DNA from: an uncultured Coriobacteriia bacterium | GTDB taxonomy: Bacteria; Actinomycetota; Coriobacteriia; Coriobacteriales; QAMH01 | Assembly (NCBI GenBank): GCA_949283445.1 | Contig: CASDTD010000104.1 | Coordinates: 1 to 8,655 of the forward strand | DNA: 8,655 nucleotides | Direction of reading: 5' to 3' | Part shown: piece by piece, positions 1-6,299 of the stretch | Position numbering within the stretch: position 1 is the stretch's first letter | Layout: every line of letters starts with the position of its first letter | Program-made: the position numbers and the translations under genes | Notes under the pieces: generated by a model | What the model was told of the DNA's origin: nothing | Seen by the model: only the letters and a program-made list of their open reading frames with translations | Database searches by the model: none

Positions 1-144
1 CGTGCAAATGGACAACTGAGTACTGCGCATGGTCAGTTGGCCGCCTTATGGCAGCGCGAGTTTGCCACGTCGCGTCCAAATGGACAGGCGAGCACCCTGA
101 TTGTCCGCTTAGCTACGTTATGGCACGCGGCTTCTGCCAAAACG
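1..144. repeat. Degenerate 72-bp tandem repeat, two copies
   Basis: Bases 1-72 align without gaps to bases 73-144, with 44 of 72 positions identical by my hand count. The best-conserved blocks are CGTnCAAATGGACA (1-14 and 73-86), TTATGGCA (46-53 and 118-125) and TGCCA (63-67 and 135-139). Within each copy, TGGCA and TGCCA can pair across a 9-nt loop (49-53 with 63-67; 121-125 with 135-139). Each copy also has an upstream inverted repeat, but with different partners: CAACTGA/TCAGTTG at 13-19/33-39 and GGACA/TGTCC at 82-86/102-106. The unit length is a multiple of three, so the repeat may be protein-coding. More copies could lie to the left of the window. A weak possible third start (CGTGC then AAAGGA) appears near 143. 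Confidence 0.6.
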
Positions 145-207
145 TGCGTAAAGGAGCGGCACCGTGCCCGACACCGCACCCGGCGCCGACGCTCGTGCCG
201 TTACTGA
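1..207 (+). CDS. Possible 3' end of a plus-strand gene with 24-residue repeats
   Basis: Reading from base 1, this frame is open into the window from the left and stops at TGA 205-207, giving 68 residues. Its first 48 residues form two 24-residue units with 11 identical positions (R, N, G, Q, S, T, L, A, L, W, A), followed by a very Arg-rich tail. The mismatches between the DNA copies fall most often on this frame's third codon position (12 of 28, against 7 and 9), which mildly favours coding. The end would overlap the converging mscS gene by 7 bp. Against it, third-position G+C is only about half, much lower than in the neighbouring genes. The frame beginning at base 3 is also open (to 222-224) and gives a Cys/Trp-rich product with 7 of 24 conserved positions. 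I do not recognise the protein, and the region may be non-coding. Confidence 0.3.
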   Translation, partial: RANGQLSTAHGQLAALWQREFATSRPNGQASTLIVRLATLWHAASAKTCVKERHRARHRTRRRRSCRY

Positions 208-1007
208 AACTGCGCAGCCACTGACCGCGGCAGCGCGTCTTTGCCCTTCAGGTATGCAAGCGCGGCGTCCATGGCAACGTCGCTTACCTGCGCAGTCGTG
301 AAATCGCGCGAGCAGAAGACGATCAGAGAGCAGGTAACGCCTGCGAGTTCGGTGCCCGCCACGGTGAGAACCGGACGCTTGCCCTCGAAATCCATGCCCG
401 CATGTACAAGCGCATCGAGCACGACGTCGGGAAGTTCTGCGGAAACAGCGTCCACGGCACAGTCTGATGCCAGGACGAGCGGCAACACGACTTTGCCGTA
501 GAGCGGGTGTCGCGTCACCGTCGTGGAGACCATGAGCGAATTGGGAATGAAGTGCGTGTCGCCAGACGTGTCCTCGATGATTACCTGTCGCCAGGTGATG
601 TCTTTCACCTGACCGGTAATCGCGCCGATGGTGACCCAATCCCCTATCGAGACTTCGTGTGCGAACGAGGTCTGCAAGCCGCCGAACAAGTTGCTGATGG
701 TGGTCTGCGCACCTAACGAAACGGCGACACCGCCGATGCCGAGCGCGCCCCAGATGACGCCGGCGTTGAAGTCGAAGCAGAAGTAGAGCATGAGCGCCAC
801 GCCGGCTAACCAGATGCACGCGCGGATGATGTTGCCGAAAATCGACCCGAGCGCGCGTTCCCCATGTGACGCGATGGCGACGCCCTTGCGCACGCCACGT
901 ATCACGAGATGACACACGAGCGCCGTAGCGAGCAGGATGGCAACGGCCAAAACGGCTACGCCCACCCAGCCCCAGAGTTGGTAGATAGCGGTGTTCTGCG
1001 GGTTCAT
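201..1007 (-). CDS. MscS-family small-conductance mechanosensitive channel
   Basis: This is a 268-residue inner-membrane channel that should open under membrane tension to release solutes during hypo-osmotic shock. Two hydrophobic helices (about 13-36 and 57-78) precede the Gly/Ala-rich pore-lining helix at about 82-110, which runs through GALGIGGVAVSLGAQ and ends in NLFGG, the MscS hallmark. The beta domain follows, with IGDWVTIG (about 121-128), a G-x-V-x-x-I-x-x-R segment and the IPNS motif (about 154-157). An alpha/beta cytoplasmic domain completes the protein. Its size is close to E. coli MscS (286 residues). I chose the ATG at 1005-1007, preceded by a weak GGAAG. A TTG 22 codons upstream would add an Arg-rich stretch unlike an MscS N-terminus. 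It is last in the minus-strand series, 111 bp after ppaC. The exact paralogue (MscS or a YbdG/YnaI type) cannot be decided. Confidence 0.93.
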   Translation of the reverse strand: MNPQNTAIYQLWGWVGVAVLAVAILLATALVCHLVIRGVRKGVAIASHGERALGSIFGNIIRACIWLAGVALMLYFCFDFNAGVIWGALGIGGVAVSLGAQTTISNLFGGLQTSFAHEVSIGDWVTIGAITGQVKDITWRQVIIEDTSGDTHFIPNSLMVSTTVTRHPLYGKVVLPLVLASDCAVDAVSAELPDVVLDALVHAGMDFEGKRPVLTVAGTELAGVTCSLIVFCSRDFTTAQVSDVAMDAALAYLKGKDALPRSVAAQFQ

Positions 1008-1079
1008 ATGCGGGAAGCTTCCGGCGTTGAGACTGCGTCGCCGCGCACGCCTGGCAGCTGAAATGCACCTCAAAGCACG

Positions 1080-1120
1080 AGACGCACCTCAGCTGAAGGC
1101 GTTGCCGGCCAGATGCGTCT
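1080..1120 (-). terminator. Weak stem-loop at the ppaC 3' end
   Basis: AGACGCA (1080-1086) and TGCGTCT (1114-1120) are perfect 7-bp arms around a 27-nt loop and overlap the ppaC stop codon. The loop contains the palindrome TCAGCTGA and a GGC/GCC mini-stem. No U-tract follows on the minus strand, so this is not a textbook intrinsic terminator. Read-through into mscS is possible. Confidence 0.2.
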
Positions 1121-2045
1121 AGGCCGTGTACTCGATGAGCTTGGCCGCGACCTGCTTCTTGCGGGAGAGCACGCCGGGCATCCAGACCGGGCCGTCGGCA
1201 AAGGAGATGCCGAACGCGTCTTCGATGAAGGCCGTATCACCTGCGGCGATGAAATCGGAGCCTTCCTGGATGATGTCGGTGAGCAGCATGAGCGCCGCAT
1301 CGTAGCCGCCGTCGGAGCAGATCTTGGCGACTTCGGCCGCGACATCGTCGGTGCGGGAACGCAGGCCCTCGAGGTCGACAGTCTCGTACTGGGCAACCCA
1401 AACCTTCTTGCCGCCGAAGTTGAACTCTTTGGAGTCGCGGTTGCAGATATCGGAAACGGTCACGTCGTCATCGCCACCGCGCGACTTGAAGAGCTTCATG
1501 CCGAATTCCGTGGCGTCGACACCCAGCTTGCCGGACAGCTCCTCGACGATTTCCGCATCCGTGTCGGTGGCCGTCGGCGACTTCAAAATGACCGTGTCGG
1601 TGAGCACGGCGGAAAGCAGGCAGGCTGCCGTCGCGTCGTCGATGTCGACGTCGAAATAACGATAGAGCTCCGTGATGATAGAGCAGGTAGAACCCAGCGG
1701 CAGATTGATGAAGGTAATCGGGGACGCGGTGGTGACGTCGGCGATGCGGTGATGGTCGACGATTTCCACGATTTCAGCGTGCTCGATGCCCTCGACGGCC
1801 TGACCAAGCTCGTTATGGTCAGTCAGCACGATTTTCGCGCCCTCGTCCACGTGGTCGATGAGCTCCGGTGCGGTAAGACCGTACTCGTCGAAGATGAGCT
1901 GCGTTTCCGCAGGCAGCGGGCCCAGGCGAACGGCCTTGTACTCGTTGTCCGCATCGAGCTGGTTTTTCAGAGCGGCAAACGTATACGCGGACATGATCGC
2001 GTCGTTATCGGGGTTGCGATGGCCTACCACGAAAATCTGTGACAT
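1119..2045 (-). CDS. ppaC: Family II Mn-dependent inorganic pyrophosphatase
   Basis: This soluble cytosolic DHH-family enzyme hydrolyses pyrophosphate to two phosphates, pulling biosynthetic reactions forward. The 308-residue length matches the classical short form (B. subtilis is 309) with no CBS regulatory insertion. The DHH domain shows GHRNPDND (His9, Asp13, Asp15), LTDHNE (Asp76), VDHH (Asp97-His98-His99) and VLTDT (Asp150). These correspond to the B. subtilis metal ligands within one residue. The C-terminal DHHA2 domain carries the substrate-binding SRKKQ (Ser294-Gln298). The start is fixed by a strong AGGAGG at 2053-2058, 7 nt before the ATG. An upstream in-frame ATG would add nine residues before the conserved beginning and lacks such a site. 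It lies 83 bp downstream of pcrA and probably has its own promoter. The family is common in Firmicutes and Coriobacteriia but rare in most other actinobacteria. Confidence 0.98.
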   Translation of the reverse strand: MSQIFVVGHRNPDNDAIMSAYTFAALKNQLDADNEYKAVRLGPLPAETQLIFDEYGLTAPELIDHVDEGAKIVLTDHNELGQAVEGIEHAEIVEIVDHHRIADVTTASPITFINLPLGSTCSIITELYRYFDVDIDDATAACLLSAVLTDTVILKSPTATDTDAEIVEELSGKLGVDATEFGMKLFKSRGGDDDVTVSDICNRDSKEFNFGGKKVWVAQYETVDLEGLRSRTDDVAAEVAKICSDGGYDAALMLLTDIIQEGSDFIAAGDTAFIEDAFGISFADGPVWMPGVLSRKKQVAAKLIEYTA

Positions 2046-2080
2046 GTAAGTTCCTCCTCTAGCGAATTTCACACGCGGCG

Positions 2081-2086
2081 ATTATA
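2081..2086 (-). promoter_or_regulatory. TATAAT -10 box upstream of ppaC
   Basis: A perfect TATAAT lies on the minus strand 36 bp upstream of the ppaC ATG, in the pcrA-ppaC gap. It sits between GC arms (CGCGG on one side, CCGCG on the other). No good -35 hexamer is visible at 16-18 bp, and there is no TGn extension, so the promoter call is tentative. Confidence 0.35.
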
Positions 2087-2088
2087 CC

Positions 2089-2121
2089 GCGAGCTAATGT
2101 GTTCAGCGTGCATAAGCTCGC
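2089..2121 (-). terminator. Stem-loop after pcrA
   Basis: GCGAGCT (2089-2095) pairs with AGCTCGC (2115-2121). After one A/A mismatch, ATG (2097-2099) pairs with CAT (2111-2113), leaving an 11-nt loop. The hairpin starts 7 bp past the pcrA stop and just before the TATAAT box of ppaC, as expected for a transcription-unit boundary. There is no U-tract, so termination efficiency is uncertain. Confidence 0.35.
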
Positions 2122-2128
2122 CTCAGAC

Positions 2129-4471
2129 TCACTTCGCCACTTTGACAATGGGCGCGTAGCCTTTCAGCAGCTTCTTCGTCTTCCCGTTTTTGGCGAAATG
2201 AATGGTGAGCTTGTCGCCGTCGACGGCGAGCACCGTGCCAGGGCCGAAGGTCTTGTGGTCGACCTTGTCGCCAACGGCAAACTCGTCGCCTCCGTTTGCA
2301 GGCGCACTTGTCGGCGCGGGCTTGCCACCCGTGCCCTTGTCCGACCCCTTGCCGTACACACGCCCGCCGTACATTTCCTCGCCGCGACCCGAGCCATAGG
2401 TGCTGTGACGGTCGCCGCGCTTCTCCCAGCCGGTGCCCGACATCCCCAGGCTGCCGATGCCTTCGTGCGAAATAAGCTCGCGGGGAATCTCGTTGATGAA
2501 GCGGCTGCGGGCGTTGGCCTGCGTGTCGTTGTAAATACGCCGCGTCTGCGCATGCGTCATGAACAGGCGTTTGCGGGCGCGGGTGATGGCAACGTAGGCG
2601 AGCCTGCGCTCTTCTTCCACCCCATGCTCCAGAATGGACGTCATGTGCGGGAAGATGCCCTCTTCCATGCCCGCGACGAACACGTTGTCGAACTCGAGGC
2701 CCTTGGCCGAATGGACGGTCATGAACGTGACGTAATCGTCGCCAGCCTCGTCGAGCGCGTCGAGGTCGGTGCGCAAAGACAGCCACTCCATGAAGTCAGC
2801 CAGCGTGGGCACGTGGAAACCTGCGGGAACCTCCCCTTCTTCCACTGCGTCGGCCGCAGCGCCGTCCGCGCTCTCTTCTGAAACAGGCAGGACGTCTGCA
2901 TCGGGCACGAACTCATGCGATTCCACGTAGTCGTGCACCACGCCCATGAACTCCCTGATGTTCTCGATGCGCCCGCGCGCCTCGTCCGTGCGCTGCGCTT
3001 CAAGGGCGGCGATGAGCCCGGTTTTCTCGACGATCATCTCGACGACATCGGAAAGCACACCACGATACGACGAAATCTCGTCGATGAGCTGCGTGAACTC
3101 GTTCAGGGAACGCCTGGTGGCCGTGCGGCAGGCCGGGTCGAGCGCTTCTTCGCGCGCCGCTTCCAGGAACGTCAGATCGCGCAGCGACGCCGTGGAGGCG
3201 ATGCGCTCGATGGTGGTCTTGCCGATGCCGCGCCGCGGCGTGTTGATGATGCGCGTGCAGCTGATGTCGTCCGCGTGATTCACGGCAAGCTTCAGATAGG
3301 CCATCACGTCGCGAATCTCGGCGCGGTCGAAAAACCGCGTGCCGCCGACGATGCGGTAAGGCACGCCGGCGCGCAGGAACATGTCTTCCAGCGTGCGCGA
3401 CTGCGCGTTGGTGCGGTAGAAGACGGCCATGTCGCGGTATGCCGTGCCTTTGTCGTGAAGCTTCTCGACTTCTGCGGCAAGCCATCTGCCCTCATCGCGT
3501 TCGTCGGCCGCGAGGTAAACGGCGATCTTGTCGCCCGCGCCGCTGTCGGTGAACAGCGTTTTGGGCTTGCGCGAAGCGTTGTTGGCGATGACGGCATTGG
3601 CGGCCTCAAGAATGGTGCCCGTGGAACGGTAGTTTTGCTCGAGCTTGACGGTTTTGACCTCGGGCCAGTCATGCTCGAAATCCAGGATATTGCGGATATC
3701 GGCGCCTCGCCAAGAATAGATGGACTGATCGTCGTCGCCCACCACCATGAGATTGCCGTGCCCCTTCGCGAGGAGCTTCGTTATCTCGTACTGGGCGCGG
3801 TTGGTGTCCTGATACTCGTCGACGAGGATGTAGCGGAAGCGCTGCGCGTAATCGTCGCGCACGTCGGTGTTTCCGTCGAGCAGGCGATACGTGTTGTAGA
3901 GCAGGTCGTCGAAATCCATCGCGTCGGCACGCTTCAGGCGGCGCTGGTAGCCCGCATAGATTTCCTTGACGGCCTTGTCGAGCGGATCGGCAAGCTTTAC
4001 CTGATAGTCGGACGGGCCGACAAGCTCGTTTTTCGCCATGGAGATGCGAGAGCGCACCGCGTTTTCGGAGACGTTGCGCGGGTTATACCCCAGCTCTGCC
4101 ATGACCTCTTTCACGAGCCGCTTGGAGTCGTCGGCGTCGTAAATCGTGAAGTTCTTGGAATAGCCCAGCCGCTCGGCGTCGTTTCGCAGAATGCGCACGC
4201 ACATGCTGTGGAAGGTGTATATCCACATGCCGCGAATGCTCGAGGGCATGAGTTTCCCCAGCCTTTCGCGCATCTCGCGGGCGGCCTTGTTCGTGAACGT
4301 GACGGCCAGGATGTTCCAGGGCGCGACGCCAAGGTCTTGCACGAGGTGCGCGATGCGATAGGTGAGCACGCGCGTCTTGCCCGACCCGGCGCCGGCCAGC
4401 ACGAGAAGCGGCCCTTCAGTTGTGAGGACCGCTTCTCGTTGGGCTTCGTTGAGTGTCGAAAGGTCGAGCAT
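2129..4471 (-). CDS. pcrA: ATP-dependent DNA helicase PcrA/UvrD (superfamily 1A)
   Basis: This 780-residue 3'-5' helicase acts in nucleotide-excision repair, plasmid replication and clearing of replication-transcription conflicts. Motifs in order are the Q-motif LNEAQREAV (7-15), Walker A AGAGSGKT (26-33), Walker B DEYQD (218-222), motif III GDDDQSIYSWRG (245-256), motif IV LEQNYRST (277-284), motif V TVHSAKGLEFD (585-595) and motif VI EERRLAYVAITRAR (620-633). A Gly-rich, probably disordered linker (about 671-730) leads to a Tudor-like C-terminal domain (about 731-780, FAVGDKVDHKTFGPGTV), the module that contacts RNA polymerase in Bacillus PcrA. An Ala/Glu/Asp-rich insertion at about 521-552 interrupts the 2B subdomain region. 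The ATG follows the aroF TAG with no gap, and a GGGGA-type ribosome site lies inside the aroF 3' end, so translation is probably coupled to aroF. The Tudor domain favours PcrA over Rep. Confidence 0.98.
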   Translation of the reverse strand: MLDLSTLNEAQREAVLTTEGPLLVLAGAGSGKTRVLTYRIAHLVQDLGVAPWNILAVTFTNKAAREMRERLGKLMPSSIRGMWIYTFHSMCVRILRNDAERLGYSKNFTIYDADDSKRLVKEVMAELGYNPRNVSENAVRSRISMAKNELVGPSDYQVKLADPLDKAVKEIYAGYQRRLKRADAMDFDDLLYNTYRLLDGNTDVRDDYAQRFRYILVDEYQDTNRAQYEITKLLAKGHGNLMVVGDDDQSIYSWRGADIRNILDFEHDWPEVKTVKLEQNYRSTGTILEAANAVIANNASRKPKTLFTDSGAGDKIAVYLAADERDEGRWLAAEVEKLHDKGTAYRDMAVFYRTNAQSRTLEDMFLRAGVPYRIVGGTRFFDRAEIRDVMAYLKLAVNHADDISCTRIINTPRRGIGKTTIERIASTASLRDLTFLEAAREEALDPACRTATRRSLNEFTQLIDEISSYRGVLSDVVEMIVEKTGLIAALEAQRTDEARGRIENIREFMGVVHDYVESHEFVPDADVLPVSEESADGAAADAVEEGEVPAGFHVPTLADFMEWLSLRTDLDALDEAGDDYVTFMTVHSAKGLEFDNVFVAGMEEGIFPHMTSILEHGVEEERRLAYVAITRARKRLFMTHAQTRRIYNDTQANARSRFINEIPRELISHEGIGSLGMSGTGWEKRGDRHSTYGSGRGEEMYGGRVYGKGSDKGTGGKPAPTSAPANGGDEFAVGDKVDHKTFGPGTVLAVDGDKLTIHFAKNGKTKKLLKGYAPIVKVAK

Positions 4472-5257
4472 CTAGATGATTCTCTTCCCCACTGCGGCGG
4501 CGACTTCCTTGAGCTCGCCGAGCAGTTCGGTGAACTGCGGGAGCGTGAGCTGCTGGGCCGCGTCGGACTTCGCCTTTTTCGGGTCGGGGTGAATCTCGAT
4601 CATGAGAGAATCGGCGCCCGCCGCGATGGCGGCCTTGGCAAGCGACGGGATGAGGGCGGTCTGACCGGCCGGATGGCTCACGTCGACGCAGATGGGCAGC
4701 ATGGAGCGCTGGTGCACCACGGGCACGGCGGAGATGTCGAGCGTGAAGCGCGTGGCCGTCTCGAAGGTGCGGATGCCACGCTCGCACAGCATGATGTTGG
4801 GGTTGCCGAACTGCGTGATGTACTCCACGGCGGACAGCCACTCGTCGATGGTGGCCGCCATGCCACGCTTGAAGAGCACGGCCTTGTGGGAAGACTCGGT
4901 CACCTTGCCGATGGTCTTGAGCAGCTCGAAGTTGGCCATGTTGCGCGTGCCGATCTGCAGGCCGTCGACCAAGTCGTGAACCGCCTGGACATGCGCGGTG
5001 TCGACGACTTCGGTCAGGGTCTTCAGGCCGTACTTCTTGCCGGCGTCGGCCATGATCTGCACGCCCTCTATGCCGAGGCCCTGGAAGGAGTACGGGCTCG
5101 TGCGCGGCTTGAAGGCGCCACCGCGAATCCAGGTGAGCCCCAGCTCGCTTAGGCACTGCGCCACTTCATCGAACTGCTCGGTGCTTTCGACAGAGCACGG
5201 GCCGGCCAGGATGCTGACGGTGTTCGGCTCGTGATAGGGAACGTAAACCTCGCTCAT
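4472..5257 (-). CDS. aroF: 3-deoxy-7-phosphoheptulonate (DAHP) synthase, type I-beta
   Basis: This cytosolic enzyme condenses phosphoenolpyruvate with erythrose 4-phosphate, the first step of the shikimate pathway. The 261-residue TIM barrel shows AGPCS (18-22), [16 protein letters not shown] (45-60), KRGMAAT (130-136), ERGIRTFE (159-166), DVSHPAG (192-198) and EIHPDP (221-226). The presumed metal ligands are Cys21, His195, Glu221 and Asp232. The His-Glu and Glu-Asp spacings equal those of Thermotoga maritima DAHP synthase (272, 298, 309). The protein begins at the barrel: both the ferredoxin-like regulatory domain of T. maritima and the chorismate mutase domain fused in Bacillus/Geobacillus are absent. 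The ATG overlaps the aroQ stop as ATGA and has a strong AAGGAG 8 nt upstream, inside aroQ. KDO-8-phosphate synthase is the related alternative, but the [11 protein letters not shown] and ERGIRTFE segments fit DAHP synthase. Confidence 0.95.
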   Translation of the reverse strand: MSEVYVPYHEPNTVSILAGPCSVESTEQFDEVAQCLSELGLTWIRGGAFKPRTSPYSFQGLGIEGVQIMADAGKKYGLKTLTEVVDTAHVQAVHDLVDGLQIGTRNMANFELLKTIGKVTESSHKAVLFKRGMAATIDEWLSAVEYITQFGNPNIMLCERGIRTFETATRFTLDISAVPVVHQRSMLPICVDVSHPAGQTALIPSLAKAAIAAGADSLMIEIHPDPKKAKSDAAQQLTLPQFTELLGELKEVAAAVGKRII

Positions 5258-5532
5258 GCACGGATCTCCTTCATGACCTTCAGAACGGTAGCGTAAATCT
5301 CGCGGATGTCGTCGTTGTACATAGGGCCGTCGTTGAAGCCCTCCAGGCGCTCGAAGATCTCTTCCTCGCGCTTCGGGTCGTACAGGCCCATCTTGGCCGT
5401 GGGCTTGAGCGCCCTGATTGCCAAAGACTGCTCCGCGCGCTTGTTCAGCAGCGCGACGATCTGCTCGTCGAGCGAGTCGATGACCGCCCGGTGCTTGTCG
5501 ATTTCGACCTGAGCGTCAGTCAGCTCCGTCAT
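5254..5532 (-). CDS. aroQ: Chorismate mutase, AroQ class
   Basis: This 92-residue, all-helical enzyme converts chorismate to prephenate, the branch to phenylalanine and tyrosine, and is normally a dimer. The catalytic positions of the E. coli P-protein mutase domain (Arg11, Arg28, Lys39, Asp48, Arg51, Glu52) match Arg15, Arg32, Lys43, Asp52, Arg55 and Glu56 here with a constant offset of four. The E. coli Gln88 equivalent would fall at or beyond the C-terminal Ala92, so that residue cannot be identified. The start has AAAGGAA (5541-5547) 8 nt upstream. The gene follows the PAP2 gene by 32 bp and its stop overlaps the aroF start in an ATGA, so the two enzymes should be made together. There is no fused prephenate dehydratase or dehydrogenase domain. 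The leader is too short for a T-box or peptide attenuator. Confidence 0.93.
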   Translation of the reverse strand: MTELTDAQVEIDKHRAVIDSLDEQIVALLNKRAEQSLAIRALKPTAKMGLYDPKREEEIFERLEGFNDGPMYNDDIREIYATVLKVMKEIRA

Positions 5533-5564
5533 GTCCGCACTTCCTTTCCTCTATTCAGACACGG

Positions 5565-6179
5565 TTAATATCTCGAATGCTTTCCACTTCCCACCGACGT
5601 GCGCTTGTTGCGGCTGCTGAAGCGCCCGCCGAATTTCTCCCTGATCAAAGTGCCAAGCCACTGGTTGTAGACCCAGGTGACCACGACGCCCAAAACGACG
5701 CCGAGCACGATTCCCGCAAGGACGTCCGTAGGGTAATTGACGCCCAGGAACAGACGGGAAAACGAGATGAGCAACGTCAGCACAGCTGCGGGGACGGCCT
5801 GCCCACGGCCCACCATCAAGGCGATAACCGTCGTGGCGGCGGCACCTGCGGCCGCATGGAAGCTCGGAAACGAGAACCCCGCCCGGCTGACTCCCACCAC
5901 AGCGGTGACGTCGAGCCCCGCATCGCACGGAGGAACCCGCCCTATGATGTTCGAGAGCACGAGGCCGCACACGATGGCCGTGACAATGCAGGTGAGAATC
6001 ATGACGATGCCGATATCACGCTTGTCGGCGAAGAACAGCATGACAATGCCCGCGACGATCCAGATAAACGCGCCGTTGCCCAGAGCGGAGATGAAGGCCA
6101 TGAGCTGCGTGAGGCCGATGACACGAATGGACTGCAGGGCTAGAAGCACCGGGGCTTCAATACCTCCCAAAGCTTCCAT
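5565..6179 (-). CDS. PAP2-superfamily membrane protein with degenerate active site
   Basis: This 204-residue polytopic membrane protein resembles BcrC/PgpB-type lipid phosphatases, which dephosphorylate undecaprenyl pyrophosphate or phosphatidate. Hydrophobic segments lie at about 25-50, 55-79, 108-124, 128-147 and 153-175, followed by a basic tail. The three PAP2 motifs are placed correctly but altered. Motif 1 (Kx6RP) reads SNIIGRVPP at 76-84, lacking the Lys and second Arg. Motif 2 (PSGH) is PSFH at 105-108, keeping the His. Motif 3 (SRx5Hx3D) is SRLFLGVNYPTD at 141-152, with Asn148 in place of the nucleophilic His. The ATG has GCGAGGG 4 nt upstream. It lies between uppP and aroQ, so a role in polyprenyl-phosphate metabolism is plausible by context, but the enzyme may be inactive or divergent. 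I assign the superfamily firmly and the activity not at all. Confidence 0.88.
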   Translation of the reverse strand: MEALGGIEAPVLLALQSIRVIGLTQLMAFISALGNGAFIWIVAGIVMLFFADKRDIGIVMILTCIVTAIVCGLVLSNIIGRVPPCDAGLDVTAVVGVSRAGFSFPSFHAAAGAAATTVIALMVGRGQAVPAAVLTLLISFSRLFLGVNYPTDVLAGIVLGVVLGVVVTWVYNQWLGTLIREKFGGRFSSRNKRTSVGSGKHSRY

Positions 6180-6272
6180 GTAACCCTCGCTTTCCTAAGA
6201 CAACAGACAATTCAAGCATGGTACCACGTCACGGGGGCAGGAGGACGCGAGCCCGCGCGCTATGGCGATGAG

Positions 6273-6299
6273 GGGCGTAACCGCAACGGGCGTTACCCC
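6273..6299 (-). terminator. Stem-loop at the uppP 3' end
   Basis: GTAAC (6277-6281) pairs with GTTAC (6292-6296), which includes the uppP stop codon. GGG (6273-6275) and CCC (6297-6299) extend the stem beyond a bulged C. No U-tract follows on the minus strand. It may be a weak terminator or mRNA 3' stabiliser in the 113-bp uppP-PAP2 gap. I see no convincing promoter for the PAP2 gene in the rest of that gap. Confidence 0.25.

Noticed and set aside
1..144. CRISPR array
   Set aside because: Only two degenerate contiguous 72-bp units, with no distinct spacers and no cas genes in view.
164..200. Intrinsic terminator downstream of mscS
   Set aside because: The GC-rich GGCGCC and GGCAC/GTGCC palindromes have unrealistically small loops and no following U-tract.
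118..1068. A long minus-strand frame overlapping mscS in another phase
   Set aside because: The product is Arg/His-rich low complexity, while the alternative phase encodes a clear MscS channel.
1008..1073. TTG start extending MscS by 22 residues
   Set aside because: It adds an Arg-rich segment unlike an MscS N-terminus and has no ribosome site, whereas the ATG at 1005-1007 begins a typical N-terminus.
1113..2042. A 309-codon plus-strand frame opposite ppaC
   Set aside because: It mirrors ppaC, whose motifs and ribosome site are unambiguous, and has no recognisable domain.
2915..5152. A 745-codon open frame on the plus strand spanning pcrA and most of aroF
   Set aside because: It is antisense to two genes with complete family motifs, crosses their junction, and its product is low-complexity (His/Arg/Val/Gly-rich) without a recognisable domain. 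Such mirror frames are expected in GC-rich DNA.
5533..5564. Aromatic amino-acid attenuator or T-box leader before aroQ
   Set aside because: The gap to the PAP2 gene is only 32 bp, with no room for a leader peptide or T-box structure.
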